NCBI GenBank assembly: GCA_017469605.1
Contig: JAFUGB010000238.1
Span: 1-12,308, forward strand
Direction: 5' to 3'
Length of the DNA stretch: 12,308 bases
Source: Clostridia bacterium
GTDB lineage: Bacteria > Bacillota > Clostridia > Christensenellales > Aristaeellaceae
The notes beneath the pieces are model-generated. The model was not told where the DNA came from. It did not search any database and saw nothing but the letters and a program-made list of their open reading frames with translations. Each line of letters starts with the position of its first letter. Within the stretch, counting starts at the first letter, position 1. Of the stretch, positions 1-5,205 are shown one piece after another. A program made the translations under genes and the position numbers.

Positions 1-10
1 CCTGCGGATG

Positions 11-38
11 AAAAATGAAGGGGCCGCGGCCCCTTCAT
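11..38 (-). terminator. Perfect palindromic hairpin, likely second terminator
   Basis: Positions 15-38 form a perfect 24-base palindrome with a GC-rich core (GGGGCC/GGCCCC). Read on the minus strand it runs into a stretch of five T (positions 15-11), as expected for a Rho-independent terminator. On the plus strand no T-run follows. It lies about 90 nt beyond the stop of the minus-strand phosphoribosyltransferase gene, so it may back up the hairpin at 78-114. A perfect palindrome has no loop of its own, so the innermost base pairs would open in RNA. Confidence 0.5.
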
Positions 39-77
39 GCATCCCAGGTTCACGACGCTGGGTTTGTTGATGATCTG

Positions 78-114
78 AAAACGGAATGTGCCCGCAAAAG
101 GCACATTCCGTTTT
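78..114. terminator. Rho-independent terminator behind the phosphoribosyltransferase gene
   Basis: A perfect 15-bp inverted repeat (78-92 with 100-114, core CGGAATGTGCC/GGCACATTCCG) encloses a 7-nt loop. Its outer arms are AAAA and TTTT, so the U-tract is available on either strand. It begins 16 nt past the stop codon at 131-133 of the minus-strand gene, the natural place for its terminator. It could also end a plus-strand gene entering from outside the window. Confidence 0.8.
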
Positions 115-130
115 GTTATTGGCTTAAAAA

Positions 131-772
131 TCAGAAGGTGGAAAGCCCGTGCGCGTTCACCAGACCGTCCAGCTTGATGCCAGCCTTGCACAGCGGGCAG
201 TCATGGGAATCGCAGCTCTGGTAATCATCCAGCACGTTTTCCAGGTTGAAAATGGAGGTCACCGGGAAGCCCTCGCACTCCTTGACCTTGGCAAAGATGG
301 CGCATACGCCCACCGGATTGCCGCCGTAGTAGCGAATGGCCTCGATGGCGCTCTTAACGGTAAAGCCCGTGGTGACCGAAGCCGCCAGCACCAGCACATG
401 CTTGCCCACGATCATGGGGGCAGTGTTATCGCGGAAGATCAGCTGGCTGCCGCTGGTATGCTCGGGAGGCAGCACATAAATGGTGCGGTGGGCGTTGGCA
501 TTGGTGATGCCGGCCTTGGTGAGCTCGCTGGCCATGCAGGCGCCGATCACTTCGGTGCCGTCCAGGCACAGGATGGTATCCACCACGGTGGAGGTGCGGA
601 AGGAACCCGCCAGTTCGACGGCGGCCTCCCGGGCTTCGCTGAGGCGGTGCTTGGTGATGGCAAAATCAATATAATAGTTATTGTGGCTGTGGCTGGTAGC
701 AAAATGACCCCGGGCGACGCGCAGCTTGAGATTGGAACCGAACGTGGGATATTCGATCAGCTGAATGGCCAT
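131..772 (-). CDS. Orotate phosphoribosyltransferase-like protein with altered PRPP motif
   Basis: A 213-residue protein of the type I phosphoribosyltransferase fold. The central stretch at residues 125-136 (VLVLAASVTTG) aligns with the PRPP-binding signature, usually VLVVDDVxTTG, and a YYID segment near residue 34 resembles the OPRT N-terminal region. The two acidic residues of the PRPP signature are both alanine here (A130, A131), so ordinary transferase activity is uncertain. The C-terminus carries three cysteines (C187, C192, C195) in a compact cluster that could bind metal. The start has an AAAGGAG ribosome binding site (781-787) 8 nt upstream. The gene has its own promoter and follows the deacetylase gene on the same strand. 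It may be a nucleotide-binding regulatory relative of PyrE rather than the pathway enzyme, since no other pyrimidine gene lies nearby. The fold assignment is good; the substrate is unknown. Confidence 0.75.
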   Translation of the reverse strand: MAIQLIEYPTFGSNLKLRVARGHFATSHSHNNYYIDFAITKHRLSEAREAAVELAGSFRTSTVVDTILCLDGTEVIGACMASELTKAGITNANAHRTIYVLPPEHTSGSQLIFRDNTAPMIVGKHVLVLAASVTTGFTVKSAIEAIRYYGGNPVGVCAIFAKVKECEGFPVTSIFNLENVLDDYQSCDSHDCPLCKAGIKLDGLVNAHGLSTF

Positions 773-820
773 GACGATCTCTCCTTTGATATTCAGGTTT
801 TCATGCCTCTGGGTGCTATA

Positions 821-849
821 ATTTTACCAAACCGATACCAATTTGTCAA
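821..849 (-). promoter_or_regulatory. Sigma-A promoter of the phosphoribosyltransferase gene
   Basis: On the minus strand there is a perfect -35 TTGACA (844-849), a 17-nt spacer, and a -10 TAAAAT (821-826), with the start codon about 50 nt downstream. The -35 box overlaps the stop codon (846-848) of the preceding deacetylase gene, so the two genes are packed end to promoter. Confidence 0.8.
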
Positions 850-2177
850 TGCTTGCTGTCATTTCCCCGGGTGTCCCAGTAGACCTCATTGGGCAAAAGC
901 GCCAGCCCCTTGGCGGCAAACATCTCCTCCACCGTTACGCACAGGAAGCCGGCGTCGGCCAACAGGCCGGGCAGCGTTTCCGCCATTTTGTCGGTGCCTG
1001 TATAGATGTCATGCAGCAGGATGATATCGCCGTCCTTGGCGCCCTTGGCCAGCCGCCGGGCCTCGGCGGCGGGATCGGCTACCTTATTATTCTTGCTCTT
1101 GCTGATGGTGGACCAATGGATCAGCGGTAGGTGCACATCCTCATCAATGAAGATCTGCTCGTGCCCGCCGGGGGCGCGCATGATGCTCACGCCAATGCCG
1201 ATATACTTATACAGCTCGGCATTCAGCTTATCCCGGAATGCGATCACCTTGCCCCGATTCTGGCTTTTATAGATATGCTGCCAGTTATGGCTGGCAACCG
1301 AAAAGCCCGCGTCATGGGCCAGCATAACCTCATTGGGACAGTAATGGATGCGCTCGCCCACGATGAAAAAGGTGGCGTTGGCGCCGCCCGCCCGCAGCGC
1401 GCGCACCACGCGCATGGTGCGCCCCACCACCGGACCGTCGTCATAGGTCAGGGCAATGAGCTTGCGCATGCTGTTGTCCGTCTGCCGCACGGCTTCCTCC
1501 GTCAAATGTCCCGCCAGATCGGAATAGGGCACCCGCACATGCATCAGGGTATTCTTATCAGCGTACAGCTTGTCCGCCCGGTAATGCAATTGCAGATAGG
1601 CGGTATTCATGGTAAAGCCCGCAAATTCCAGCGCTGCCGGATCGCTCAGGGCATCCAGCCGGACCGCGTCGGCCTGCTCCTGGGGGAAATAGGCCGCCAG
1701 CTGCTCCCGCACGGCCTGTCCCACAATCCGCCAGCCCGTTTCATCGCCCAGCACATCGTGCAGCGAAAGCCGCTTGCCCGTGGCCATATCATACGCCCGG
1801 GCGTCAAAATCCACATAGGTCTGCTTGCGGTTGTCCCGGATAATGGCGGTGGAAAGGAAGCTCATCCAGCTGCTGCCCGTGCGGTACACCGAGGGCTGCA
1901 CATCCAGATATGCGCCCTCCTTGGTATTCCCCGCCTTTTTAGGCAGGCTGGGCATGGCGCGCTGGCGCATTTCGTCCAGCACTTCGGCCAGCGCCGCGTC
2001 CACCTCCGCGTTCACGGTATGGGGATAGGCGGTGTTCACATACACGCTGCCCGTCAGCTTCTGGGTTTCAATGGTCTCTTTCACCTTCAGCGTTTCGGGA
2101 AGCACATCTTCCGTTTCCGCCAACGCCCCCAGCGGCAGCAGGCACAGCATCAAAATCAGGCAAATTATCTTTCGCAT
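846..2177 (-). CDS. Secreted polysaccharide deacetylase, PdaC-like two-domain form
   Basis: A 443-residue exported enzyme expected to remove acetyl groups from peptidoglycan or another wall polysaccharide. Residues 1-20 form a signal peptide ending in ALA, with no lipobox cysteine. Residues about 21-230 resemble the DUF4163/DUF3298 type of extracellular domain found before the NodB domain in PdaC-like proteins (note the YDMATGKRLSLHDVL segment). The NodB domain follows: TYDDGP at 244-249 (catalytic and metal Asp), HNWQH at 297-301 (metal His pair), RAPGG at 334-338 and LLHD at 387-390. The usual Asp/Trp of motif 4 is absent (HWSTISK at 354-360). I chose the ATG at 2175-2177 because AGGAGG stands 5 nt before it; the in-frame ATG seven codons earlier would put that site inside the gene. 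A sigma-A promoter lies just upstream. Confidence 0.88.
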   Translation of the reverse strand: MRKIICLILMLCLLPLGALAETEDVLPETLKVKETIETQKLTGSVYVNTAYPHTVNAEVDAALAEVLDEMRQRAMPSLPKKAGNTKEGAYLDVQPSVYRTGSSWMSFLSTAIIRDNRKQTYVDFDARAYDMATGKRLSLHDVLGDETGWRIVGQAVREQLAAYFPQEQADAVRLDALSDPAALEFAGFTMNTAYLQLHYRADKLYADKNTLMHVRVPYSDLAGHLTEEAVRQTDNSMRKLIALTYDDGPVVGRTMRVVRALRAGGANATFFIVGERIHYCPNEVMLAHDAGFSVASHNWQHIYKSQNRGKVIAFRDKLNAELYKYIGIGVSIMRAPGGHEQIFIDEDVHLPLIHWSTISKSKNNKVADPAAEARRLAKGAKDGDIILLHDIYTGTDKMAETLPGLLADAGFLCVTVEEMFAAKGLALLPNEVYWDTRGNDSKH

Positions 2178-2201
2178 AAAAACCTCCTGTCGGTTCAATC
2201 C

Positions 2202-2229
2202 ATTATACCTTTTTTCATCGGCTTTTAAA
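2202..2229 (-). promoter_or_regulatory. Sigma-A promoter of the secreted deacetylase
   Basis: On the minus strand a perfect -10 TATAAT (2202-2207) lies about 25 nt before the start codon. A -35 such as TTTAAA sits 16 nt further upstream, a weak match. The short distance implies a very short leader. The -10 is clear, the -35 uncertain. Confidence 0.6.
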
Positions 2230-2291
2230 AGGGTGAAGTTTGGGTTTTACAAATACCGGCAAATGGAGTGGTATGGCAAGCCGTAAAATAA

Positions 2292-2309
2292 AATGAAGCA
2301 AATGAAGCA
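2292..2309. repeat. Two tandem copies of a 9-bp repeat in an AT-rich gap
   Basis: The unit AATGAAGCA occurs twice head to tail. It lies in the A-rich interval (about 2230-2440) between the deacetylase promoter and the tRNA promoter. No convincing gene was found there: reading frames are Lys-rich and lack start codons. The base composition is far lower in GC than the flanking genes. Confidence 0.6.
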
Positions 2310-2402
2310 AAAGCGTAAATTCTCAAAGTAAATGCAACAGTAGAAAAAGGAGTTGCAGTTACTAAGAGAAAGAGCAAAACAGAAAAAAACAAAAGAAAAC
2401 AA

Positions 2403-2431
2403 TTGACAAACCGATCAACCAAGATTATAAT
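2403..2431 (+). promoter_or_regulatory. Consensus sigma-A promoter of tRNA-Trp
   Basis: TTGACA (2403-2408), an exact 17-nt spacer and TATAAT (2426-2431) give a full consensus match, ending 13 nt before the first base of the mature tRNA. This is the kind of strong promoter expected for a stable RNA. Confidence 0.92.
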
Positions 2432-2444
2432 AGATGTGTTGCGT

Positions 2445-2518
2445 AGGGGCATGGTGTAATGGTAACACGTGGGTCTCCAAAACCTTTGTTGAGGGTTCGA
2501 GTCCTTCTGCCCCTGCCA
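2445..2518 (+). tRNA. tRNA-Trp (anticodon CCA)
   Basis: A 74-nt cloverleaf with encoded CCA. The acceptor stem AGGGGCA/TGCCCCT pairs fully, with A1-U72 and discriminator G73 (2515), both typical of bacterial tRNA-Trp. The D stem is GTGT/ACAC. The anticodon loop CTCCAAA has the CCA anticodon at 2477-2479. The T stem is GAGGG/CCTTC around loop TTCGAGT. The anticodon stem TGGGT/ACCTT is weak at its outer end, with a U-U mismatch at 27-43 and a G-U at 28-42. It is transcribed alone, with a consensus promoter before it and a terminator directly after it. Confidence 0.95.
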
Positions 2519-2525
2519 AATCAGA

Positions 2526-2549
2526 AGCCCCGCTTTGCGTGGGGCTTTT
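2526..2549 (+). terminator. Rho-independent terminator of tRNA-Trp
   Basis: Stem AGCCCC/GGGGCT (2526-2531 with 2541-2546), extended inward by a G-U and a C-G pair around a TTTGC loop, is followed by a T-run interrupted by GA. It starts 8 nt after the CCA end of the tRNA. Confidence 0.88.
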
Positions 2550-2607
2550 GATTTATGTCTGAAATTGGGAAAGCCGAAATGCTTCTATCGCGGGGCACGC
2601 AAAGCGG
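2530..2607. repeat. 12-bp inverted repeat linking the tRNA terminator to downstream DNA
   Basis: CCGCTTTGCGTG at 2530-2541, the core of the tRNA terminator, recurs as its exact reverse complement at 2596-2607. The stretch 2550-2700 around the second copy contains no convincing gene. The repeat may be a duplicated terminator core or chance. Confidence 0.5.
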
Positions 2608-2699
2608 CGATATAGAGGGCCAAGCAAGACGGTTTACCCGCGAAGCCAACGCGCGGGGCCGGCAATTTGACGCGATGAATTTAAAGGTGGATTTGCCAG

Positions 2700-2738
2700 G
2701 CGGAAAGTTTATTTTTTGTTTAACTTTCCGCGTATAAT
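2700..2738 (+). promoter_or_regulatory. Promoter of the lipid module with a 10-bp inverted repeat
   Basis: A -10 TATAAT stands at 2733-2738, 35 nt before the acyltransferase start. Directly upstream is a perfect inverted repeat, GCGGAAAGTT (2700-2709) and AACTTTCCGC (2722-2731), around a T-rich 12-nt centre. No good -35 hexamer is visible at 17 nt; its expected place falls in the repeat centre. This looks like an operator over the promoter, or an activator site compensating for a weak -35. Confidence 0.6.
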
Positions 2739-2773
2739 AGATCGGGTAAACCTGAAACGAAGGAAAGAGACCC

Positions 2774-3520
2774 ATGCGTGATAAGAAACCGTCAAAACCC
2801 TACCTGCTGGTAAAGGCCATCGTGCGGATGGTGTTTGGCAAAATAGAGGTTGAAGGGCTGGAAAACCTTCCGGAGGAGGGCGCGGTGATCGTGGGCAACC
2901 ACGCCCAAATGAACGGCCCCATCGCCTGCGAATTGTATTTGGGGGAGAACCGGTACACCTGGTGCGCGGGTGAAATGATGACCCTCAAAGAGGTCCCGTC
3001 CTACGCGTATCAGGACTTCTGGTCCCAGAAGCCCCAATCGGTGCGCTGGCTGTTCAAAATCGCCTCCTACCTGATCGCGCCGGTCTCTGTATTTGTATTC
3101 AATAACGCCAATACCATCCCGGTTTACCATGACGCCCGGGTGCTGGCAACCTTCCGGCAAACGCTGAAGAAGCTGCGGGAAGGCGCCCGGATTGTGATTT
3201 TTCCCGAGCACGACGCGCCGTATAACAATATCCTCTGCGATTTTCAGGAGCGGTTTGTGGACCTGGGCAAAATGTACCACAGTATGACAAAAAAAGATCT
3301 GTCCTTTGTGCCCATGTACATCGCCCCCAGTCTCAAAAAAATGATTCTGGGCGCGCCCATCGTATTCCGGGCCGATCAGCCCATCGAAGCGGAACGCGGC
3401 CGGATCTGCGAAGAACTGAAAATCGCCATTACCGATATGGCCCGCAGCCTGCCCCGGCATACCGTGGTGCCCTACCGCAATATTCCCAAAAAGGAGTATC
3501 CCTGCAACCTGCCAGAGTGA
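2774..3520 (+). CDS. PlsC-like acyltransferase family protein with atypical motif I
   Basis: A 248-residue protein of the glycerophosphate/lysophospholipid acyltransferase family, predicted to act at the inner membrane surface. Visible blocks: GNHAQMNGP at 41-49 in the place of motif I, NANTIPVY at 111-118 (motif II region), IFPEHDA at 142-148 in the place of the FPEGT block, and VPMYIAP with LGAPI at 179-196 (motif IV region). The motif I His (H43) is present, but the Asp expected five residues later is Gly48, so the H-x4-D catalytic pair is broken; the Gly-Thr of FPEGT is also replaced. I believe clostridial homologues share this form but could not check. AAGGAAAG precedes the ATG. The PAP2 gene follows after 3 nt, so the pair is very probably one transcript. 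The acyl acceptor is unknown. Confidence 0.8.
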   Translation: MRDKKPSKPYLLVKAIVRMVFGKIEVEGLENLPEEGAVIVGNHAQMNGPIACELYLGENRYTWCAGEMMTLKEVPSYAYQDFWSQKPQSVRWLFKIASYLIAPVSVFVFNNANTIPVYHDARVLATFRQTLKKLREGARIVIFPEHDAPYNNILCDFQERFVDLGKMYHSMTKKDLSFVPMYIAPSLKKMILGAPIVFRADQPIEAERGRICEELKIAITDMARSLPRHTVVPYRNIPKKEYPCNLPE

Positions 3521-3523
3521 GTT

Positions 3524-4198
3524 ATGAAAAAGCCTGTAGTTGATTATCGTCAGTTCCGTTTGAACAAGCTCAGCGATCCTGCCTTCAGCCATCTGAAGCT
3601 GCTGCTGGGCTGGCTTGTCTATTTCGCGTTCTATTTCCTCACCGAAAACCTGATTCCCCTGGAAAAATGCCATGTGATTCACTGCGCGCTGGATGATCTC
3701 ATTCCCTTTAATGAATTGTTTGTGATCCCCTATACGCTGTGGTATGTGCTGATCGTGGGATCGCTTTTGTACTTTGGGCTGTACAATGTGGACGGGTTCA
3801 AGAAGCTCTCGGTGTATATCATGATCACCCAGGCGGTGGCCATGGCCGTCTATATCCTGTACCCGAGCCGCCAGGAATTGCGGCCCGATGTGTTTCCCCG
3901 GGAGAATTTTCTGACTTGGGTCATGTCGCTGATTTACGCCTTTGATACGCCCAGCGGCGTTTGCCCCTCGCTGCATGTGGCCTACTCGCTGGGGATCGCT
4001 TCGGTATGGGTGAAGGAACAGAACGTCCCCCGCTGGTGGAAGGCTTTTATCGTAGCGCTGGTGGTCGTCATTTCGCTGTCCACCACCTTTGTGAAGCAGC
4101 ATTCCTTTGTGGATGTGATTGCCGCCCTGCCGCTGGGCCTGCTGGCCGAAGCTATCGTTTACCGCGATTTCTGGCGGAAAAAGCTGCGCGGGGCCTGA
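3524..4198 (+). CDS. PAP2 superfamily membrane protein, IPC/sphingomyelin-synthase-like
   Basis: A 224-residue integral membrane protein with about six hydrophobic segments (roughly 24-40, 68-86, 97-113, 130-140, 150-163, 173-188 and 197-212). The phosphatase-type motifs are CPSLHV at 147-152 (H151) and STTFVKQHSFVD at 186-197 (H193 nucleophile, D197). YPSRQELRPD at 113-122 stands where the first PAP2 motif is expected but without a clear K-x6-RP. The CPSLH and QHxxxD spelling is closer to the inositol-phosphorylceramide/sphingomyelin synthase branch than to classic PgpB or undecaprenyl-PP phosphatases, so a headgroup transferase is possible as well as a lipid phosphatase. It follows the acyltransferase by 3 nt with only a weak GAG-rich ribosome site, suggesting translational coupling. 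The substrate cannot be decided from sequence. Confidence 0.85.
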   Translation: MKKPVVDYRQFRLNKLSDPAFSHLKLLLGWLVYFAFYFLTENLIPLEKCHVIHCALDDLIPFNELFVIPYTLWYVLIVGSLLYFGLYNVDGFKKLSVYIMITQAVAMAVYILYPSRQELRPDVFPRENFLTWVMSLIYAFDTPSGVCPSLHVAYSLGIASVWVKEQNVPRWWKAFIVALVVVISLSTTFVKQHSFVDVIAALPLGLLAEAIVYRDFWRKKLRGA

Positions 4199-4273
4199 CG
4201 CCAAATCCAGGTTCTGATATCCCAAACCCGCCTTTTCCCACGAAAAATGACAACCTTTGACGGCTGAAGCATG

Positions 4274-4318
4274 CCGCCGCCTTCCCTTGCATACAATAGG
4301 GATGCGCGGCGGTTTTTT
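4274..4318 (+). terminator. Rho-independent terminator after the lipid module
   Basis: CCGCCGC (4274-4280) pairs with GCGGCGG (4306-4312), and an inner TCCCT/AGGGA pair lengthens the stem. Six T (4313-4318) follow. The stem starts 76 nt past the PAP2 stop codon. Confidence 0.85.
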
Positions 4319-4321
4319 ATG

Positions 4322-4361
4322 CGCATATCATCCTTTCCCGGGGCATATCCATGGATATGCG
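4322..4361 (+). promoter_or_regulatory. Palindromic leader or operator before the deacetylase gene
   Basis: GCATATCCA and TGGATATGC (4343-4360) form a perfect 18-bp palindrome ending only a few bases before the ribosome binding site at 4365-4371. A second copy of the left arm, CGCATATC at 4322-4329, can instead pair with GATATGCG at 4354-4361 across a 24-nt loop. The layout suits a repressor operator or a leader with alternative RNA pairings. No clear sigma-A promoter is visible between the preceding terminator and the gene. Confidence 0.55.
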
Positions 4362-4377
4362 AAAAGGGGGAGTGAAA

Positions 4378-5181
4378 ATGATCAAGCGGCCTGAACCGCT
4401 GCGCAAAGCAGAATTCCAAATCCCGGCCCGGCGGAAGCGCGGGCTGACCCGAAGCACGGCACTAGCACTGGCGCTGCTGCTGACCATGGGCGCTTTTTAT
4501 GTGGGGGTCATGCCCCAAACCGCAGCCGTAGTGGCAAAGAAGCGTGAATTGCCGGTATACAGCGTGGACCGGGACGACGGCGCGGTGGCCATCAGCTTTG
4601 ACGCCTCCTGGGGCGGCGATAAAACCATGAAGCTGCTGGATATCCTGGATGAATATGGAATCAAAACCACTTTTTTCCTGGTGGATATCTGGGTAAACAG
4701 CTACCCGGACCTGGTGAAGGAGATCGCCGCCCGGGGGCACGAGATCGGCAACCACAGCACCACCCATCCCCATATGTCACAGCTCACAGCGGCCCAGATC
4801 ACCGAGGAATTGGCAACCCAGTCCGGGCATGTGGAGCAATTGACCGGCACCCGGCCCACGCTGTTCCGCCCGCCCTACGGCGATTATAACGATCTGCTGG
4901 TGCTCACCGCCCGGGGGCAGGGGTACGAGGTGATCCAGTGGAGCGTGGACAGCCAGGACTGGAAAAACCGGGGCGTACAGGACGTGATCAACCGGGCGAA
5001 GAAGGCCCAGAGCGGCGATATTGTGCTGTTCCACAACGACGCCGAGTTCACCGTGGACGCGCTGCCCGCCATTCTGGACGATTACGTGGCCCGGGGCTTG
5101 CACATCGTGCCCGTATCGGAGATCCTGCTGAACGGAGAAACCACCATCGACGTACAGGGAAAACAACATGCCAAGCAATAA
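4378..5181 (+). CDS. Membrane-anchored polysaccharide deacetylase, PdaB-like
   Basis: A 267-residue protein with a basic N-terminus, one transmembrane anchor (about 26-48) and an extracellular NodB domain. NodB motifs: SFDASWGG at 73-80, where D75 is kept but the second, metal-binding Asp is Ala76; HSTTH at 126-130 (metal His pair intact); RPPYGD at 164-169; DSQDW at 191-195; LFHN at 217-220. The FDxxWG form of motif 1 is typical of the PdaB/YlxY group of spore-forming Firmicutes, where the role is in spore cortex or wall maturation; that role is inferred here. I chose the ATG at 4378 because GGGGGAG lies 5 nt before it; the in-frame ATG at 4351 sits inside the upstream palindrome. The OB-fold gene follows after 24 nt, so the two are probably co-transcribed. 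Confidence 0.87.
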   Translation: MIKRPEPLRKAEFQIPARRKRGLTRSTALALALLLTMGAFYVGVMPQTAAVVAKKRELPVYSVDRDDGAVAISFDASWGGDKTMKLLDILDEYGIKTTFFLVDIWVNSYPDLVKEIAARGHEIGNHSTTHPHMSQLTAAQITEELATQSGHVEQLTGTRPTLFRPPYGDYNDLLVLTARGQGYEVIQWSVDSQDWKNRGVQDVINRAKKAQSGDIVLFHNDAEFTVDALPAILDDYVARGLHIVPVSEILLNGETTIDVQGKQHAKQ

Positions 5182-5205
5182 CAAAAATACCGGAGGGATC
5201 AACAC

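Noticed and set aside
2225..2452. 75-codon hydrophobic minus-strand ORF
   Set aside because: It is the antisense of A-rich non-coding DNA, overlaps the tRNA gene, and has no ribosome site.
2319..2459. Lys-rich open plus-strand frame of about 46 codons running into the tRNA
   Set aside because: It has no usable start codon, overlaps the tRNA promoter and gene, and its lysine content follows from A-rich DNA.
2555..2737. 60-codon plus-strand ORF after the tRNA terminator
   Set aside because: No ribosome binding site, no recognisable domain, it begins in the terminator tail and runs through the operator-like repeat and most of the -10 box of the next gene.
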